NCBI GenBank assembly: GCA_031655335.1
Contig: CP134226.1
Coordinates: forward strand, 3,840,001 to 3,904,000
DNA length: 64,000 nt
Origin: Thalassospiraceae bacterium LMO-SO8
Lineage (GTDB): Bacteria > Pseudomonadota > Alphaproteobacteria > Rhodospirillales > Casp-alpha2
Direction of reading: 5' to 3'
Positions 9,137-16,923 of the stretch are shown in pieces. A program made the translations under genes and the position numbers. How positions within the stretch are numbered: the stretch's first letter is position 1; each line of letters begins with the position of its first letter. The notes beneath the pieces are model-generated. The model worked only from the letters and a program-made list of their open reading frames with translations, searched no databases and was not told the origin of the DNA.

Positions 9137-9180
9137 ATAGAAAATTTTTTAATTTTTGATATACTAAGATATAATTTTAT

Positions 9181-11052
9181 TTACTCCTCATCCGGAAGAA
9201 ATATTTGCCTCATCCTTTCCCAACTTTCTTCTGGTAATGTTTTAACTATTTTTATGAGCGCGGCATCTCCACTTTTCAAAACTTTTTCTCTCACTGTGGA
9301 TGCAATTTCTTCGGACGCCCTGACTTCTTCTTCTGTCAGATCCATTCCGCGAACTATTGCCCCCATCCTCAAAGCCTCATCAAGTGACAACTTAAAATCT
9401 GCTTTGAATGACACCCCACAATTTTGACAATTAGTGGCAGCCCTAGGATTCAACGCGCCACAGGAACCACAAGGCTTGAAACTAGTTCCAGTAGGGGTTG
9501 GAAATTCATGCTCACATATTTCACAAACTTTCGAACCAAGCGGGTTTTCTGCTCTACACACAGGGCATTTTTTTGTTTTAGGTGTTTCGTCGACTTTTTT
9601 GGCACTCGGCGACATCTCATCTTCAACACTGCGGGCGTATTTTTCAAAAGTTTCAAACGAAGGCATAATGACATAGGCACGGGTGTCATCTTCATCCCCC
9701 ATTGTCCGGACTACTCGACCAATAGCTTGCCTAAAGGCCAACTCCGTTAACGCAGATGGAAGATAAATCAGTACTCTTAATCGCTTGATATCGACTCCCT
9801 CAGAAATCATCGCGACAGACACGATCCATCTCTTGTCTGTATTCCTGAAGGCTCTAATTCGCCCTTCTGCATTTGCCAATTGGCTGTGAACAATCGTAGG
9901 GCGCTCGCCCTCAAGCTCTTCAATCAAGTCACACATAAATTCAGCCATCTCAATGGAAGGAGCGATAACCAAGCCCCCGGCTTCAGGCATTCGTAGCCGG
10001 AGATCGTCCAGTTTCGCTGTGGCCCACTCTACCATTGAGGCGTGATACCCAGATAACAAGGGCGATGAGTTATCCTTCTCGTACTGAGGGGTGCATGCCA
10101 ACCGATAGAAATCCAACGCGCGTTGGAGACCAGGTATTCTTTTTAGTTCTGGCGTCAAAACTGCTGGCGCATTTCCTGATACTTCGATCGGTTCCCCATC
10201 TTCCAAATCAACTGTAAATTTCCCTTCATGCCTATGGAACGCAACTGGTCGACAATATTCTAAATCAACCGCCTCGCCATATGTGAGGGTGTAAGTCCCG
10301 TCTTCCGGATGATCGATAGCCCCAAAATCATCATATGCCAGCCAAATTGATTGGTTGCGATCAGACCTAATTGGCGTACCTGTAAGAATTAGGACGTAGT
10401 CGGCATTTGCAAACGCACTATCTGCGCTTGAGCCCCAAGCAGCCTCGACGGCAGCATGATGATGCTCATCGCAAATAACCAAAACCCTGTGCATTTCACA
10501 AATTGCTTGCAGCGCATCAAGCATTCCTTGAACGGCCTGCCAAGTGGCGCACACATCAACACCGAGTTGATCAAGGTTATCATCCGCTCCAGTTACTTTG
10601 CCCATATATCGGCCAGTCACGATCCTAAAATCTTCGGACCATTGGTTAACAACTTCGGAACGGGGCGCAATGACCACGACGCGATCAATAAGCCCTTTCT
10701 CAAACAAAGCTAACGCAATGCTTGAGGCAGCCATTGTCTTACCTGAACCAGGTGCTGCGTTTATCAGAAAATGGCGGTCGTCTCCCTTCTCGGAAAACCA
10801 CGCCAATGCCTTATTAAGAGCTTCTGCTTGCCAAGGACGTAATTGAATATGCACGACTTTATCCCCCTTCGCTAAATTGCAGGAGGCGCATAGCGCCTGC
10901 CCATTAGTAACAATGGTCTTACCGCCTTTTGAGTATGGAACTTTATGGTCTGCGTGGAATGTCCCCTCCAATGTCACTCCGCAAATCTGGCATTGATATC
11001 CCGCTAACCAAGCGAGAATGCGCCTCTGTCGCTTGGTGAATATTCGCCTCAC
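9181..11052 (-). CDS. HNH nuclease-SF2 helicase fusion with tandem C-terminal zinc ribbons
   Basis: A 623-residue multidomain protein. Residues about 19-65 are a canonical HNH module: C21xxC24, D35-H36 in HADHKVPYSKGG, N50, C55xxC58 and N59. A superfamily 2 helicase follows: RPWQ at 72-75, Walker A APGSGKT at 100-106, DEHH at 195-198, TGTP at 224-227, and a motif VI-like AIGRVVRTMG in the second RecA domain. Roughly residues 505-565 hold two CxxC...CxxC zinc ribbons (CPVC/CEIC and CGSC/CQNC). A charged helical tail ends the protein. All key residues look intact. Its start overlaps the stop of the upstream 90-residue gene by 4 bases. A DNA-processing or restriction-like role is inferred; phage replication helicase is the main alternative. 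Confidence 0.85.
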   Translation of the reverse strand: MRRIFTKRQRRILAWLAGYQCQICGVTLEGTFHADHKVPYSKGGKTIVTNGQALCASCNLAKGDKVVHIQLRPWQAEALNKALAWFSEKGDDRHFLINAAPGSGKTMAASSIALALFEKGLIDRVVVIAPRSEVVNQWSEDFRIVTGRYMGKVTGADDNLDQLGVDVCATWQAVQGMLDALQAICEMHRVLVICDEHHHAAVEAAWGSSADSAFANADYVLILTGTPIRSDRNQSIWLAYDDFGAIDHPEDGTYTLTYGEAVDLEYCRPVAFHRHEGKFTVDLEDGEPIEVSGNAPAVLTPELKRIPGLQRALDFYRLACTPQYEKDNSSPLLSGYHASMVEWATAKLDDLRLRMPEAGGLVIAPSIEMAEFMCDLIEELEGERPTIVHSQLANAEGRIRAFRNTDKRWIVSVAMISEGVDIKRLRVLIYLPSALTELAFRQAIGRVVRTMGDEDDTRAYVIMPSFETFEKYARSVEDEMSPSAKKVDETPKTKKCPVCRAENPLGSKVCEICEHEFPTPTGTSFKPCGSCGALNPRAATNCQNCGVSFKADFKLSLDEALRMGAIVRGMDLTEEEVRASEEIASTVREKVLKSGDAALIKIVKTLPEESWERMRQIFLPDEE

Positions 11053-11321
11053 CGAGTTAACTGGTACTCAGTCAGTTGGATTTCTCGAATTGGTAGATTT
11101 GATGGCGGCTTAAAAACCGCATGTTCGTTAATGCGTCTTACTGCAAGAGCATATGGCACTTGTTTTGATTTTATCACCCAGCCTTGCTTCCGTAGTTCGC
11201 TGACTAAATCCGTCAAATTTGCCAATCCAAAAAAAACCAACGCCTCTAAGCGGGTAATTGGCTTTCCTTCTGCAATATGTTCACGGGCAGCCAAAGTAAG
11301 CCCATGCCTATCATTCTTCAT
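11049..11321 (-). CDS. Small helix-turn-helix-like protein of the foreign cassette
   Basis: A 90-residue protein. Its middle (LTRLEALVFFGLANLTDLVSELRKQGWVIKS, residues about 22-53) has the layout of the small phage-type helix-turn-helix family in which an EAL..FG..L...I..LR..G pattern is usual. It could therefore bind DNA. The rest is basic and unstructured-looking. Its stop overlaps the helicase start by 4 bases and its start overlaps the upstream gene by 11 bases, so the three genes are translationally coupled. Codon use is A/T-rich like the rest of the cassette. The HTH call is by eye and moderately certain; the function is unknown. Confidence 0.65.
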   Translation of the reverse strand: MKNDRHGLTLAAREHIAEGKPITRLEALVFFGLANLTDLVSELRKQGWVIKSKQVPYALAVRRINEHAVFKPPSNLPIREIQLTEYQLTR

Positions 11322-11709
11322 TTTTGATTACCCATTCTTCTGCTAATGCTCCGGGGTTTCGTGGGAATAAAGAACTTTCCATCACTGGATATCTCTTCCT
11401 AAGGACTGATTTTGGGACATATGTAGCATCCTCAGTTGCCATCCCTCCCCAATCTCGTTCTCGATTCAACAGCATCCAGCCACCATCTGCAAAAGCGACG
11501 TCTAGACTTGGATTCAGAGACCGTGAATCAGTCGACCTTAAAAATTCGGCTTCTACATCATTTACACGCTCGACAAACTGTACAAACTTTGCAGCTTGTC
11601 GGAGCAATTCACCCACAGGAAACTCATCGCCGTATACGCGTTTAAGTTCCTGATATACCTGCTTCACTTTTGAAGTCTGGGTGGCCAATTTCACGGCCCC
11701 TTCCCGCAC
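11311..11709 (-). CDS. First gene of the foreign cassette, unrecognised 132-residue protein
   Basis: I do not recognise a family. The protein has an N-terminal predicted helical stretch (VKQVYQELKRVYGDEFPVGELLRQAAKFVQFVERVNDVEAEFL). A more polar, tryptophan-containing C-terminal half follows (GGWMLLNRERDW, then VPKSVLRKRYPVMESSLFPRNPG). There is no signal peptide or membrane helix. The frame opens with GTG at 11709; a GTG six codons later, preceded by GGGAAGGGG, is an equally good start. As the first gene of the coupled operon it may be a partner or regulator of the helicase. Coding status is supported by the open frame and the overlapping gene arrangement. Confidence 0.6.
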   Translation of the reverse strand: MREGAVKLATQTSKVKQVYQELKRVYGDEFPVGELLRQAAKFVQFVERVNDVEAEFLRSTDSRSLNPSLDVAFADGGWMLLNRERDWGGMATEDATYVPKSVLRKRYPVMESSLFPRNPGALAEEWVIKNEE

Positions 11710-11732
11710 TCCGATTAAAACACGGATTACGA

Positions 11733-11756
11733 GTTTAATTAGATCACTAATTTAAA
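11733..11756. promoter_or_regulatory. Imperfect A/T-rich dyad upstream of the foreign operon
   Basis: GTTTAATTAG (11733-11742) faces CTAATTTAAAC (11747-11757) across 4 bases, with one unpaired base. It sits 24 bases before the GTG start of the first cassette gene and overlaps A/T-rich sequence that could supply its promoter. It may be an operator for the small HTH protein encoded in the operon. This is inference only. Confidence 0.35.
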
Positions 11757-11814
11757 CTTTAGGCATCAATCGTAACCTACCAACACCAATTTTTAGCCAG
11801 ATGTTTGATGCATA

Positions 11815-12600
11815 CTAAAATTTGCTATCTACTTTTTGGAGCTTCAGCACTAAGTCGCGCTTCACCGCCCCGATCAGAAACTCCACGTTCCCTTCCGGCC
11901 CCTTGATGGGGCTCGGCGTGATGCCGAGCACGGTCCAGCCGCAGTCGTCGGCGACGAAGGCCGAGACTTCCTGACAAACCTGTTCGTGCACCGCCGGGTC
12001 GCGCACCACGCCGCCCTTGCCGACCTGGCCGGGTCCGGCCTGGAACTGCGGCTTGATGAGGGCGACCAGCCTGGCCCCCGGCTTGGCCAGGGCCATCGCC
12101 GGCGGCAGAACCTTTTCCAGGCCGATGAAACTGACGTCGCAGACGATCAGGTCAATGGGATCGGGCACCTGCTTCGCCGTCAGATGGCGGGCGTTGGTTT
12201 TTTCCATCACCACCACGCGGTCGTCCGTGCGCAGCTTCCAATCCAGCTGCCCCTGGCCGACGTCGATGGCGTAGACCTTGGCGGCACCCTTGGTCAGCAG
12301 CACGTCCGTGAACCCGCCGGTGGAGGCCCCCAGGTCGAGACAGGTGAACCCCGTGGGATCGATGTGGAAATGCTCCAGCCCCTTGGCCAGCTTCTGCCCG
12401 CCCCTGGACACCCAGGGGTGGTCCTTGCCCTTGACCATGATCTCGGCGTCTTCGGCGACCTGCGCGCCCGGCTTGTCCAGGCGGCGGTCCGTGCCGAAGA
12501 CGAGGCCCGCCATGACCAGGGCCTGGGCCTTGGTCCGGCTGTCGGCCAGGCCGCGGTCGACCAGCAATTGGTCGAGCCGGGTTTTCGATGGTTTCGTCAT
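11815..12600 (-). CDS. tlyA: TlyA family rRNA 2'-O-methyltransferase
   Basis: A 261-residue protein with an N-terminal S4 RNA-binding domain (RLDQLLVDRGLADSRTKAQALVMAG) joined to an FtsJ/RrmJ-type SAM-dependent methyltransferase domain. The SAM motif is CLDLGASTGGFTDVLL. The catalytic aspartate and lysines lie in VCDVSFIGL and LIKPQFQAG, and the late glutamate in GPEGNVEFL. Characterised TlyA proteins 2'-O-methylate cytidines in 16S and/or 23S rRNA and affect capreomycin sensitivity. It is the last gene of the xseB-ispA-dxs-tlyA run. The last few codons (KLQKVDSKF) are A/T-rich, unlike the rest, and abut the foreign cassette, so the C terminus may have been rewritten by the insertion. Confidence 0.93.
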   Translation of the reverse strand: MTKPSKTRLDQLLVDRGLADSRTKAQALVMAGLVFGTDRRLDKPGAQVAEDAEIMVKGKDHPWVSRGGQKLAKGLEHFHIDPTGFTCLDLGASTGGFTDVLLTKGAAKVYAIDVGQGQLDWKLRTDDRVVVMEKTNARHLTAKQVPDPIDLIVCDVSFIGLEKVLPPAMALAKPGARLVALIKPQFQAGPGQVGKGGVVRDPAVHEQVCQEVSAFVADDCGWTVLGITPSPIKGPEGNVEFLIGAVKRDLVLKLQKVDSKF

Positions 12601-12658
12601 GGCGCGAGACTACCCCGCCGACGGAAAAATGGCGACGCCCGCAGGCGCCCGCCGCGCA

Positions 12659-14584
12659 CTAGGCGCGGGCGGGTTCGGTCGCCTCGTTCGCGCGGCCCAA
12701 GGCCGAGAGCACCGTGGTGACGATGCCGGCGGCGTCCAGGTTCGCCTGGGCGATCTGGATTTCCGGTTTGTCCTGTTCGATGAACGCGTCGGGCATGGTC
12801 ACGGCGCGCACCTTCAGGCCGTTTTCCAGAAGCCCGTCGTTGGCCATGAATTGCAGAACCTGGGCGGAGAAGCCGCCGATGGATCCTTCCTCGACCGTGA
12901 CCAGGACTTCGTGGTTGGCGGCCAGCTTGCGCACCAGATCCTCGTCGATCGGCTTGGCGAAGCGTGCGTCGGCGACGGTCACGGACAGGCCCCGCGTGCC
13001 CAGATCTTCGGCCGCCTTCAGGCATTCCTGAAGGCGCGAGCCGAGGGACAGAAGGGCGATGGTCGTGCCTTCGCGCAGAATCCGGCCCTTGCCGATCTCG
13101 AGCGGGGTGCCCTTGGCCGGCAGTTCGACCCCGACACCTTCGCCGCGCGGATAACGGATCGCCGACGGGCGGTCGTTGATGCCGGCGGCGGTCGCCGTCA
13201 TGTGCATCAGTTCGGCCTCGTCCGCGGGCGCCATCACGACGAACCCCGGCAGGGTGCAGAGGTACGGCAGATCGAAGGCGCCGCAATGGGTCGAGCCGTC
13301 GGCGCCGACATAACCGGCGCGGTCGATGGCGAAACGCACGGGCAGCGACTGGATCGCCACGTCATGGACGACCTGATCGTAAGCGCGCTGCAGGAAGGTG
13401 GAATAAATGGCGCAGAACGGCTTGTAGCCCTCGGTCGCCATGCCGGCGGCAAAGGTCACGCCGTGCTGTTCCGCGATGCCGACGTCAAAGGAACGGTCCG
13501 GGAAGTTTTCGGAAAACTTGTCGACGCCCGTGCCGCCCGGCATGGCGGCGGTGATGGCGACGATCTTGTCATCGTCCTTGGCTTCCGCGATCAGGGCCTT
13601 GGCGAATACCGAGGTATAGCTCGGCGCGTTGGCGATGGCCTTGTGCTGCTTGCCGGTGACGACATCGAACTTGGACACGCCGTGGTATTTGTCGGCGGAT
13701 TCCTCCGCCGGCTTGTAACCATGGCCCTTTTCCGTGACGACATGCAGCAGGACCGGCCCCGGCACCGCGTCGTCGCGCAGGTTCTTCAGCACGGGCAGCA
13801 GGTGGTCCAGGTTGTGGCCGTCCACGGGGCCGACGTAATAGAAGCCCAGTTCCTCGAACAACGTGCCGCCGGTGACCATGCCGCGGGCGTATTCATCGAC
13901 CTTGGCCGCCGCCTGTTCGATGGAGCGCGGGAACTTCTTGGCAAGTTCCTTGGCGAAATGGCGGGCGGAGCGGAACTGTTTCGACGAAATCAACTGCGAC
14001 AAATAGGCCGACAGGGCGCCCACGGGCGGGGCGATCGACATGTCGTTGTCGTTCAGGATGACGATCAGCTTGGCGTCCATGGACCCGGCGTTGTTCATGG
14101 CTTCATAGGCCATGCCGGCGGTCATGGCGCCGTCGCCGATCACGGCGATGACGTTCTTGGGCACGCCGGCCAGCTTGCTCGCCACGGCCATGCCCAGGCC
14201 GGCCGAAATCGAGGTCGAGCTGTGGGCCGCGCCGAACGGGTCGTATTCGCTTTCCGTGCGCTTGGTGAAGCCCGAAAGCCCGCCGCCCTGACGCAGGGTG
14301 TGCATGCGTTCCCGGCGGCCGGTCAGGATCTTGTGCGGATAGCACTGATGGCCGACGTCCCAGATCAGACGGTCGTTCGGGGTATCGAAGACATGGTGGA
14401 TGGCGGCGGTCAGTTCGACCACGCCCAGCGACGCGCCCAGGTGGCCGCCGGTGATCGACACGCTGCGCACCGTGTCGTCGCGCAGTTCGCGGACCAGTTG
14501 CTTCAGCTCGTCGACCGAGAAATTCCGCATATCCTTGGGATCGCTAACACGATCCAGGATCGGGGTGAGGCTTTCTTGTTCCAA
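12659..14584 (-). CDS. dxs: 1-deoxy-D-xylulose-5-phosphate synthase
   Basis: Thiamine diphosphate enzyme that condenses pyruvate and glyceraldehyde 3-phosphate, the entry step of the MEP isoprenoid pathway. The 641-residue length is normal. Visible marks are the [17 protein letters not shown] block near residue 45, [17 protein letters not shown], and the thiamine-diphosphate-binding [18 protein letters not shown] (GDG...N motif). Later come the [18 protein letters not shown] and [15 protein letters not shown] transketolase blocks. It sits between ispA and tlyA, so the two isoprenoid enzymes should be coexpressed. Confidence 0.97.
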   Translation of the reverse strand: MEQESLTPILDRVSDPKDMRNFSVDELKQLVRELRDDTVRSVSITGGHLGASLGVVELTAAIHHVFDTPNDRLIWDVGHQCYPHKILTGRRERMHTLRQGGGLSGFTKRTESEYDPFGAAHSSTSISAGLGMAVASKLAGVPKNVIAVIGDGAMTAGMAYEAMNNAGSMDAKLIVILNDNDMSIAPPVGALSAYLSQLISSKQFRSARHFAKELAKKFPRSIEQAAAKVDEYARGMVTGGTLFEELGFYYVGPVDGHNLDHLLPVLKNLRDDAVPGPVLLHVVTEKGHGYKPAEESADKYHGVSKFDVVTGKQHKAIANAPSYTSVFAKALIAEAKDDDKIVAITAAMPGGTGVDKFSENFPDRSFDVGIAEQHGVTFAAGMATEGYKPFCAIYSTFLQRAYDQVVHDVAIQSLPVRFAIDRAGYVGADGSTHCGAFDLPYLCTLPGFVVMAPADEAELMHMTATAAGINDRPSAIRYPRGEGVGVELPAKGTPLEIGKGRILREGTTIALLSLGSRLQECLKAAEDLGTRGLSVTVADARFAKPIDEDLVRKLAANHEVLVTVEEGSIGGFSAQVLQFMANDGLLENGLKVRAVTMPDAFIEQDKPEIQIAQANLDAAGIVTTVLSALGRANEATEPARA

Positions 14585-14661
14585 GTTTCAAACCCTCAAA
14601 TTGAGGCCCAGACGCCCGGTCCGGACCGCATGTTGAAATTGTTTCCGTCGTATTGGTCGAA

Positions 14662-15561
14662 TCAGGTGCGCCGTTCGACGATGAATCGCGCCAATTGCTT
14701 TAGAAGGTCGCCTTTTTCACCGAACATTTCAAGGTGTGCGGCCGCCTGCTCGCTGAGCATGTCAGCCTGTTGACGCGCCTTGTCGATGCCGAGCAAGGAC
14801 ACGAATGTGGCCTTGTTGGCGTCGGCGTCCTTGCCGGTCGCCTTGCCGACCAGCGCCGCGTCGCCTTCGACGTCCAACAGGTCGTCGGCGATCTGGAAGG
14901 CTAGGCCGATGTCATGGGCATAGGCGTGCAGGGCGGTGCGGGCATCGTCCGAGGCCTTGCCCAGGATCGCCCCGGCTTCCGCGGAAACGGCGATCAGGTC
15001 GCCCGTCTTCATACGCTGCAAGCGGGTAATCTGGGCCACGTCCAATTTGTTGGTCTCGGCCCACAGGTCCATCATCTGACCGCCGACCATGCCGTGATCG
15101 CCGGCCGCCTTGGCCAGGGCCAGAACCAGATCGGCGCGCACCCGGGCATCGGAGTGGGTTTCCGGCGCGGCCAGCACCTCGAACGCCTTGGTCAGAAGCG
15201 CGTCGCCGGCCAGGATCGCCGTCGCCTCGTCGAACTTGATATGGCAGGTCGGCTGGCCGCGGCGCAGGTCGTCGTCGTCCATGGCCGGCAGGTCGTCGTG
15301 GACCAGGGAATAACAATGCACCATCTCGACCGCCGCCGCCGCGCGCAGGGCCGAGGTCGTATCGACACCGAACAGCGCCGCGCTCTGCGTCACCAGGAAC
15401 GGGCGGACCCGTTTGCCGCCGGCCAAGGAGGCATAGCGCATGGCTTCGACCACGCGCGCCTCGGGCGTGTCCGTCAGCGGCATCAAGGTATCGAGCATGT
15501 CCGTCACTTGTTTGGCGTTATCGCCCAGTGCGGCCTGAAACTCCGAATCGGAATCTTTCAT
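14662..15561 (-). CDS. ispA: Polyprenyl (farnesyl) diphosphate synthase
   Basis: A 299-residue trans-isoprenyl diphosphate synthase that condenses isopentenyl diphosphate onto dimethylallyl/geranyl diphosphate, giving mainly farnesyl diphosphate in this family. Both aspartate-rich motifs are present: the first in HDDLPAMDDDDLRRGQPT and the second in QIADDLLDVEGD. GGKRVRPFL supplies the pyrophosphate-binding basic patch. Chain length cannot be fixed from sequence alone, but placement between xseB and dxs is the usual ispA context. It starts 18 bases after the xseB stop. Confidence 0.95.
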   Translation of the reverse strand: MKDSDSEFQAALGDNAKQVTDMLDTLMPLTDTPEARVVEAMRYASLAGGKRVRPFLVTQSAALFGVDTTSALRAAAAVEMVHCYSLVHDDLPAMDDDDLRRGQPTCHIKFDEATAILAGDALLTKAFEVLAAPETHSDARVRADLVLALAKAAGDHGMVGGQMMDLWAETNKLDVAQITRLQRMKTGDLIAVSAEAGAILGKASDDARTALHAYAHDIGLAFQIADDLLDVEGDAALVGKATGKDADANKATFVSLLGIDKARQQADMLSEQAAAHLEMFGEKGDLLKQLARFIVERRT

Positions 15562-15579
15562 TTATTTGGCTTTCCGGAA

Positions 15580-15858
15580 CTATTCTTGGTCGGCGGGTTC
15601 GGTGGTCAGGGTGCCGCCGCTGCCGACGACGATCTTGTCGACGCGCAGTTGCGCTTCCTTAAGCTTGGCTTCGCAATGGGTCTTCAGTGCGACGCCCCGG
15701 GAATAGGAATCGATGGCCTGGTCCAAAGACCCGGCCCCCTGCTCCAGCCCGCGCACGATGTCTTCAAGTTCGCTCATCGCGTCCTCGAAGCTCAGCGCGC
15801 GGACATCCGCCGGGATCTCCGTCTGGGCGTCGGTGTCTGAGGTTTTCTGCTTGGCCAT
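15580..15858 (-). CDS. xseB: Exodeoxyribonuclease VII small subunit
   Basis: A 92-residue partner of XseA in the single-strand-specific exonuclease VII. The small helical-hairpin core is clear: LSFEDAMSELEDIVRGLEQGAGSLDQAIDSYSRGVALKTHCEAKLKEA. The ATG at 15858 is chosen because the upstream extension to 15906 lacks family similarity. The tail (TTEPADQE) is acidic and disordered, as usual. It is the first gene of the xseB-ispA-dxs-tlyA run and follows the deacetylase-like gene by about 90 bases. XseA is not in the window. Confidence 0.93.
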   Translation of the reverse strand: MAKQKTSDTDAQTEIPADVRALSFEDAMSELEDIVRGLEQGAGSLDQAIDSYSRGVALKTHCEAKLKEAQLRVDKIVVGSGGTLTTEPADQE

Positions 15859-15947
15859 GGGATACCTTATCGACAAGGCGCGGGAGTGTAGGCCCCCGCC
15901 CCCCATACCGCAAGTGCGAAGCCCCGGCGGCGGCGGAATTCAAGGGT

Positions 15948-16877
15948 TTATTGCGTCATCAGGGCGCGTACATGCCCCGCACTGCTTTCCGCAAGGGCGT
16001 TCAGGTCATACCCGCCTTCAAGACAAGACACCACCCGATTGTCGCAGCAGTCGCGGGCGACGCGCAAAAGCTCGACCGTGACCCAGACGAAATCCTCGGT
16101 CGTCAGCATCAGCGACGCCAGGGGATCGCGCGCATGGGCGTCGAATCCGGCGGAAATGATCAAAAGGTCGGGGTTGAAATTGCGCAGGGCCGGCAGGATG
16201 CGGTCGCGGTAACCTCGGCGAAAGGCATCCGTGCCATCACCCGGATTAAGCGGCAGATTGCAGATGTTGTCCGCCACGCCCGTGTCCTGCACCATTCCCG
16301 TGCCCGGATAGGCGGGCCATTGATGGGACGACGCATAGAACAGGTTGGGATCGTTCTGGAACGAGTGCTGCGTGCCGTTGCCGTGGTGCACGTCGAAATC
16401 GACCACGGCGACCTTCTCGATGCCTTCGGTCTTGCGGGCATGGCGGGCGGCGATGGCGACCGTGTTGAACAGGCAGAATCCCATGGCCTGCGACGATTCC
16501 GCGTGATGGCCCGGCGGGCGCACGGCGCAAAAGGCGTTGCGCGCCTCGCCGCTGAGGACGGCGTCGACCGCGGAACAGGCGCCGCCGGCGGCGCGCAGCG
16601 CGGCCTCCGCCGATTTCGGCGACATGCTGGTGTCCGGGTCCAGATAGACGCGCCCTTCCGTCGGCACATTGTCCATCACCGTTTCCACGTAGTCATGGCC
16701 GTGGGTGTTCTCGACCACGCCGAGGTCGATCATCGGCGCCTCCAGGCGCAGCAGATCGGCGAAGGGTTCCGTCTCCAGCGCCTGCATGACCGCGCGCAGG
16801 CGCTCCGGGCATTCCGGATGACCGCGCCCCGGGTCATGCTCCACACAGGCCTGATGGAAATAGAGGTGCGTCGTCAT
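15948..16877 (-). CDS. Class II histone deacetylase-like amidohydrolase
   Basis: A 309-residue zinc hydrolase of the arginase/deacetylase fold. The charge-relay histidines lie in RPPGHHAE. Zinc ligands lie in VDFDVHHGNGT (Asp and His) and the second Asp in ISAGFDAHARDP. The catalytic tyrosine region is CLEGGYDL. Bacterial relatives deacetylate acetyl-lysine, acetylpolyamines or small amides; substrate cannot be told here. No signal peptide is present, so it is cytosolic. It lies directly upstream of xseB on the same strand, a common neighbourhood in Alphaproteobacteria. Confidence 0.92.
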   Translation of the reverse strand: MTTHLYFHQACVEHDPGRGHPECPERLRAVMQALETEPFADLLRLEAPMIDLGVVENTHGHDYVETVMDNVPTEGRVYLDPDTSMSPKSAEAALRAAGGACSAVDAVLSGEARNAFCAVRPPGHHAESSQAMGFCLFNTVAIAARHARKTEGIEKVAVVDFDVHHGNGTQHSFQNDPNLFYASSHQWPAYPGTGMVQDTGVADNICNLPLNPGDGTDAFRRGYRDRILPALRNFNPDLLIISAGFDAHARDPLASLMLTTEDFVWVTVELLRVARDCCDNRVVSCLEGGYDLNALAESSAGHVRALMTQ

Positions 16878-16923
16878 CGGCGTCGTTCCTTTCTCCCGGC
16901 CTTTTCCTCGGCACGGGTGCGCG

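Larger units (their letters stand above)
9105..11814. other. AT-rich horizontally acquired three-gene cassette
   Basis: Base composition drops sharply directly after the rhodanese stop and recovers inside the tlyA 3' end. As a sample, bases 9181-9240 hold 24 G+C of 60, against 42 of 60 in the native stretch 8881-8940. The block holds three overlapping minus-strand genes (11709 to 9181) with A/T-ending codons and short A/T-rich flanks. No integrase, transposase, tRNA, or clear flanking direct repeat was found. It could be a defence cassette, a phage replication remnant or another mobile unit. Confidence 0.85.

Noticed and set aside
9105-11814. Complete prophage, integron or transposon
   Set aside because: No integrase, transposase, structural phage gene, tRNA or flanking direct repeat was found.
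12278-14773. Very long plus-strand frame antisense to dxs
   Set aside because: GC-rich antisense of a clear dxs gene; composition typical of shadow frames.
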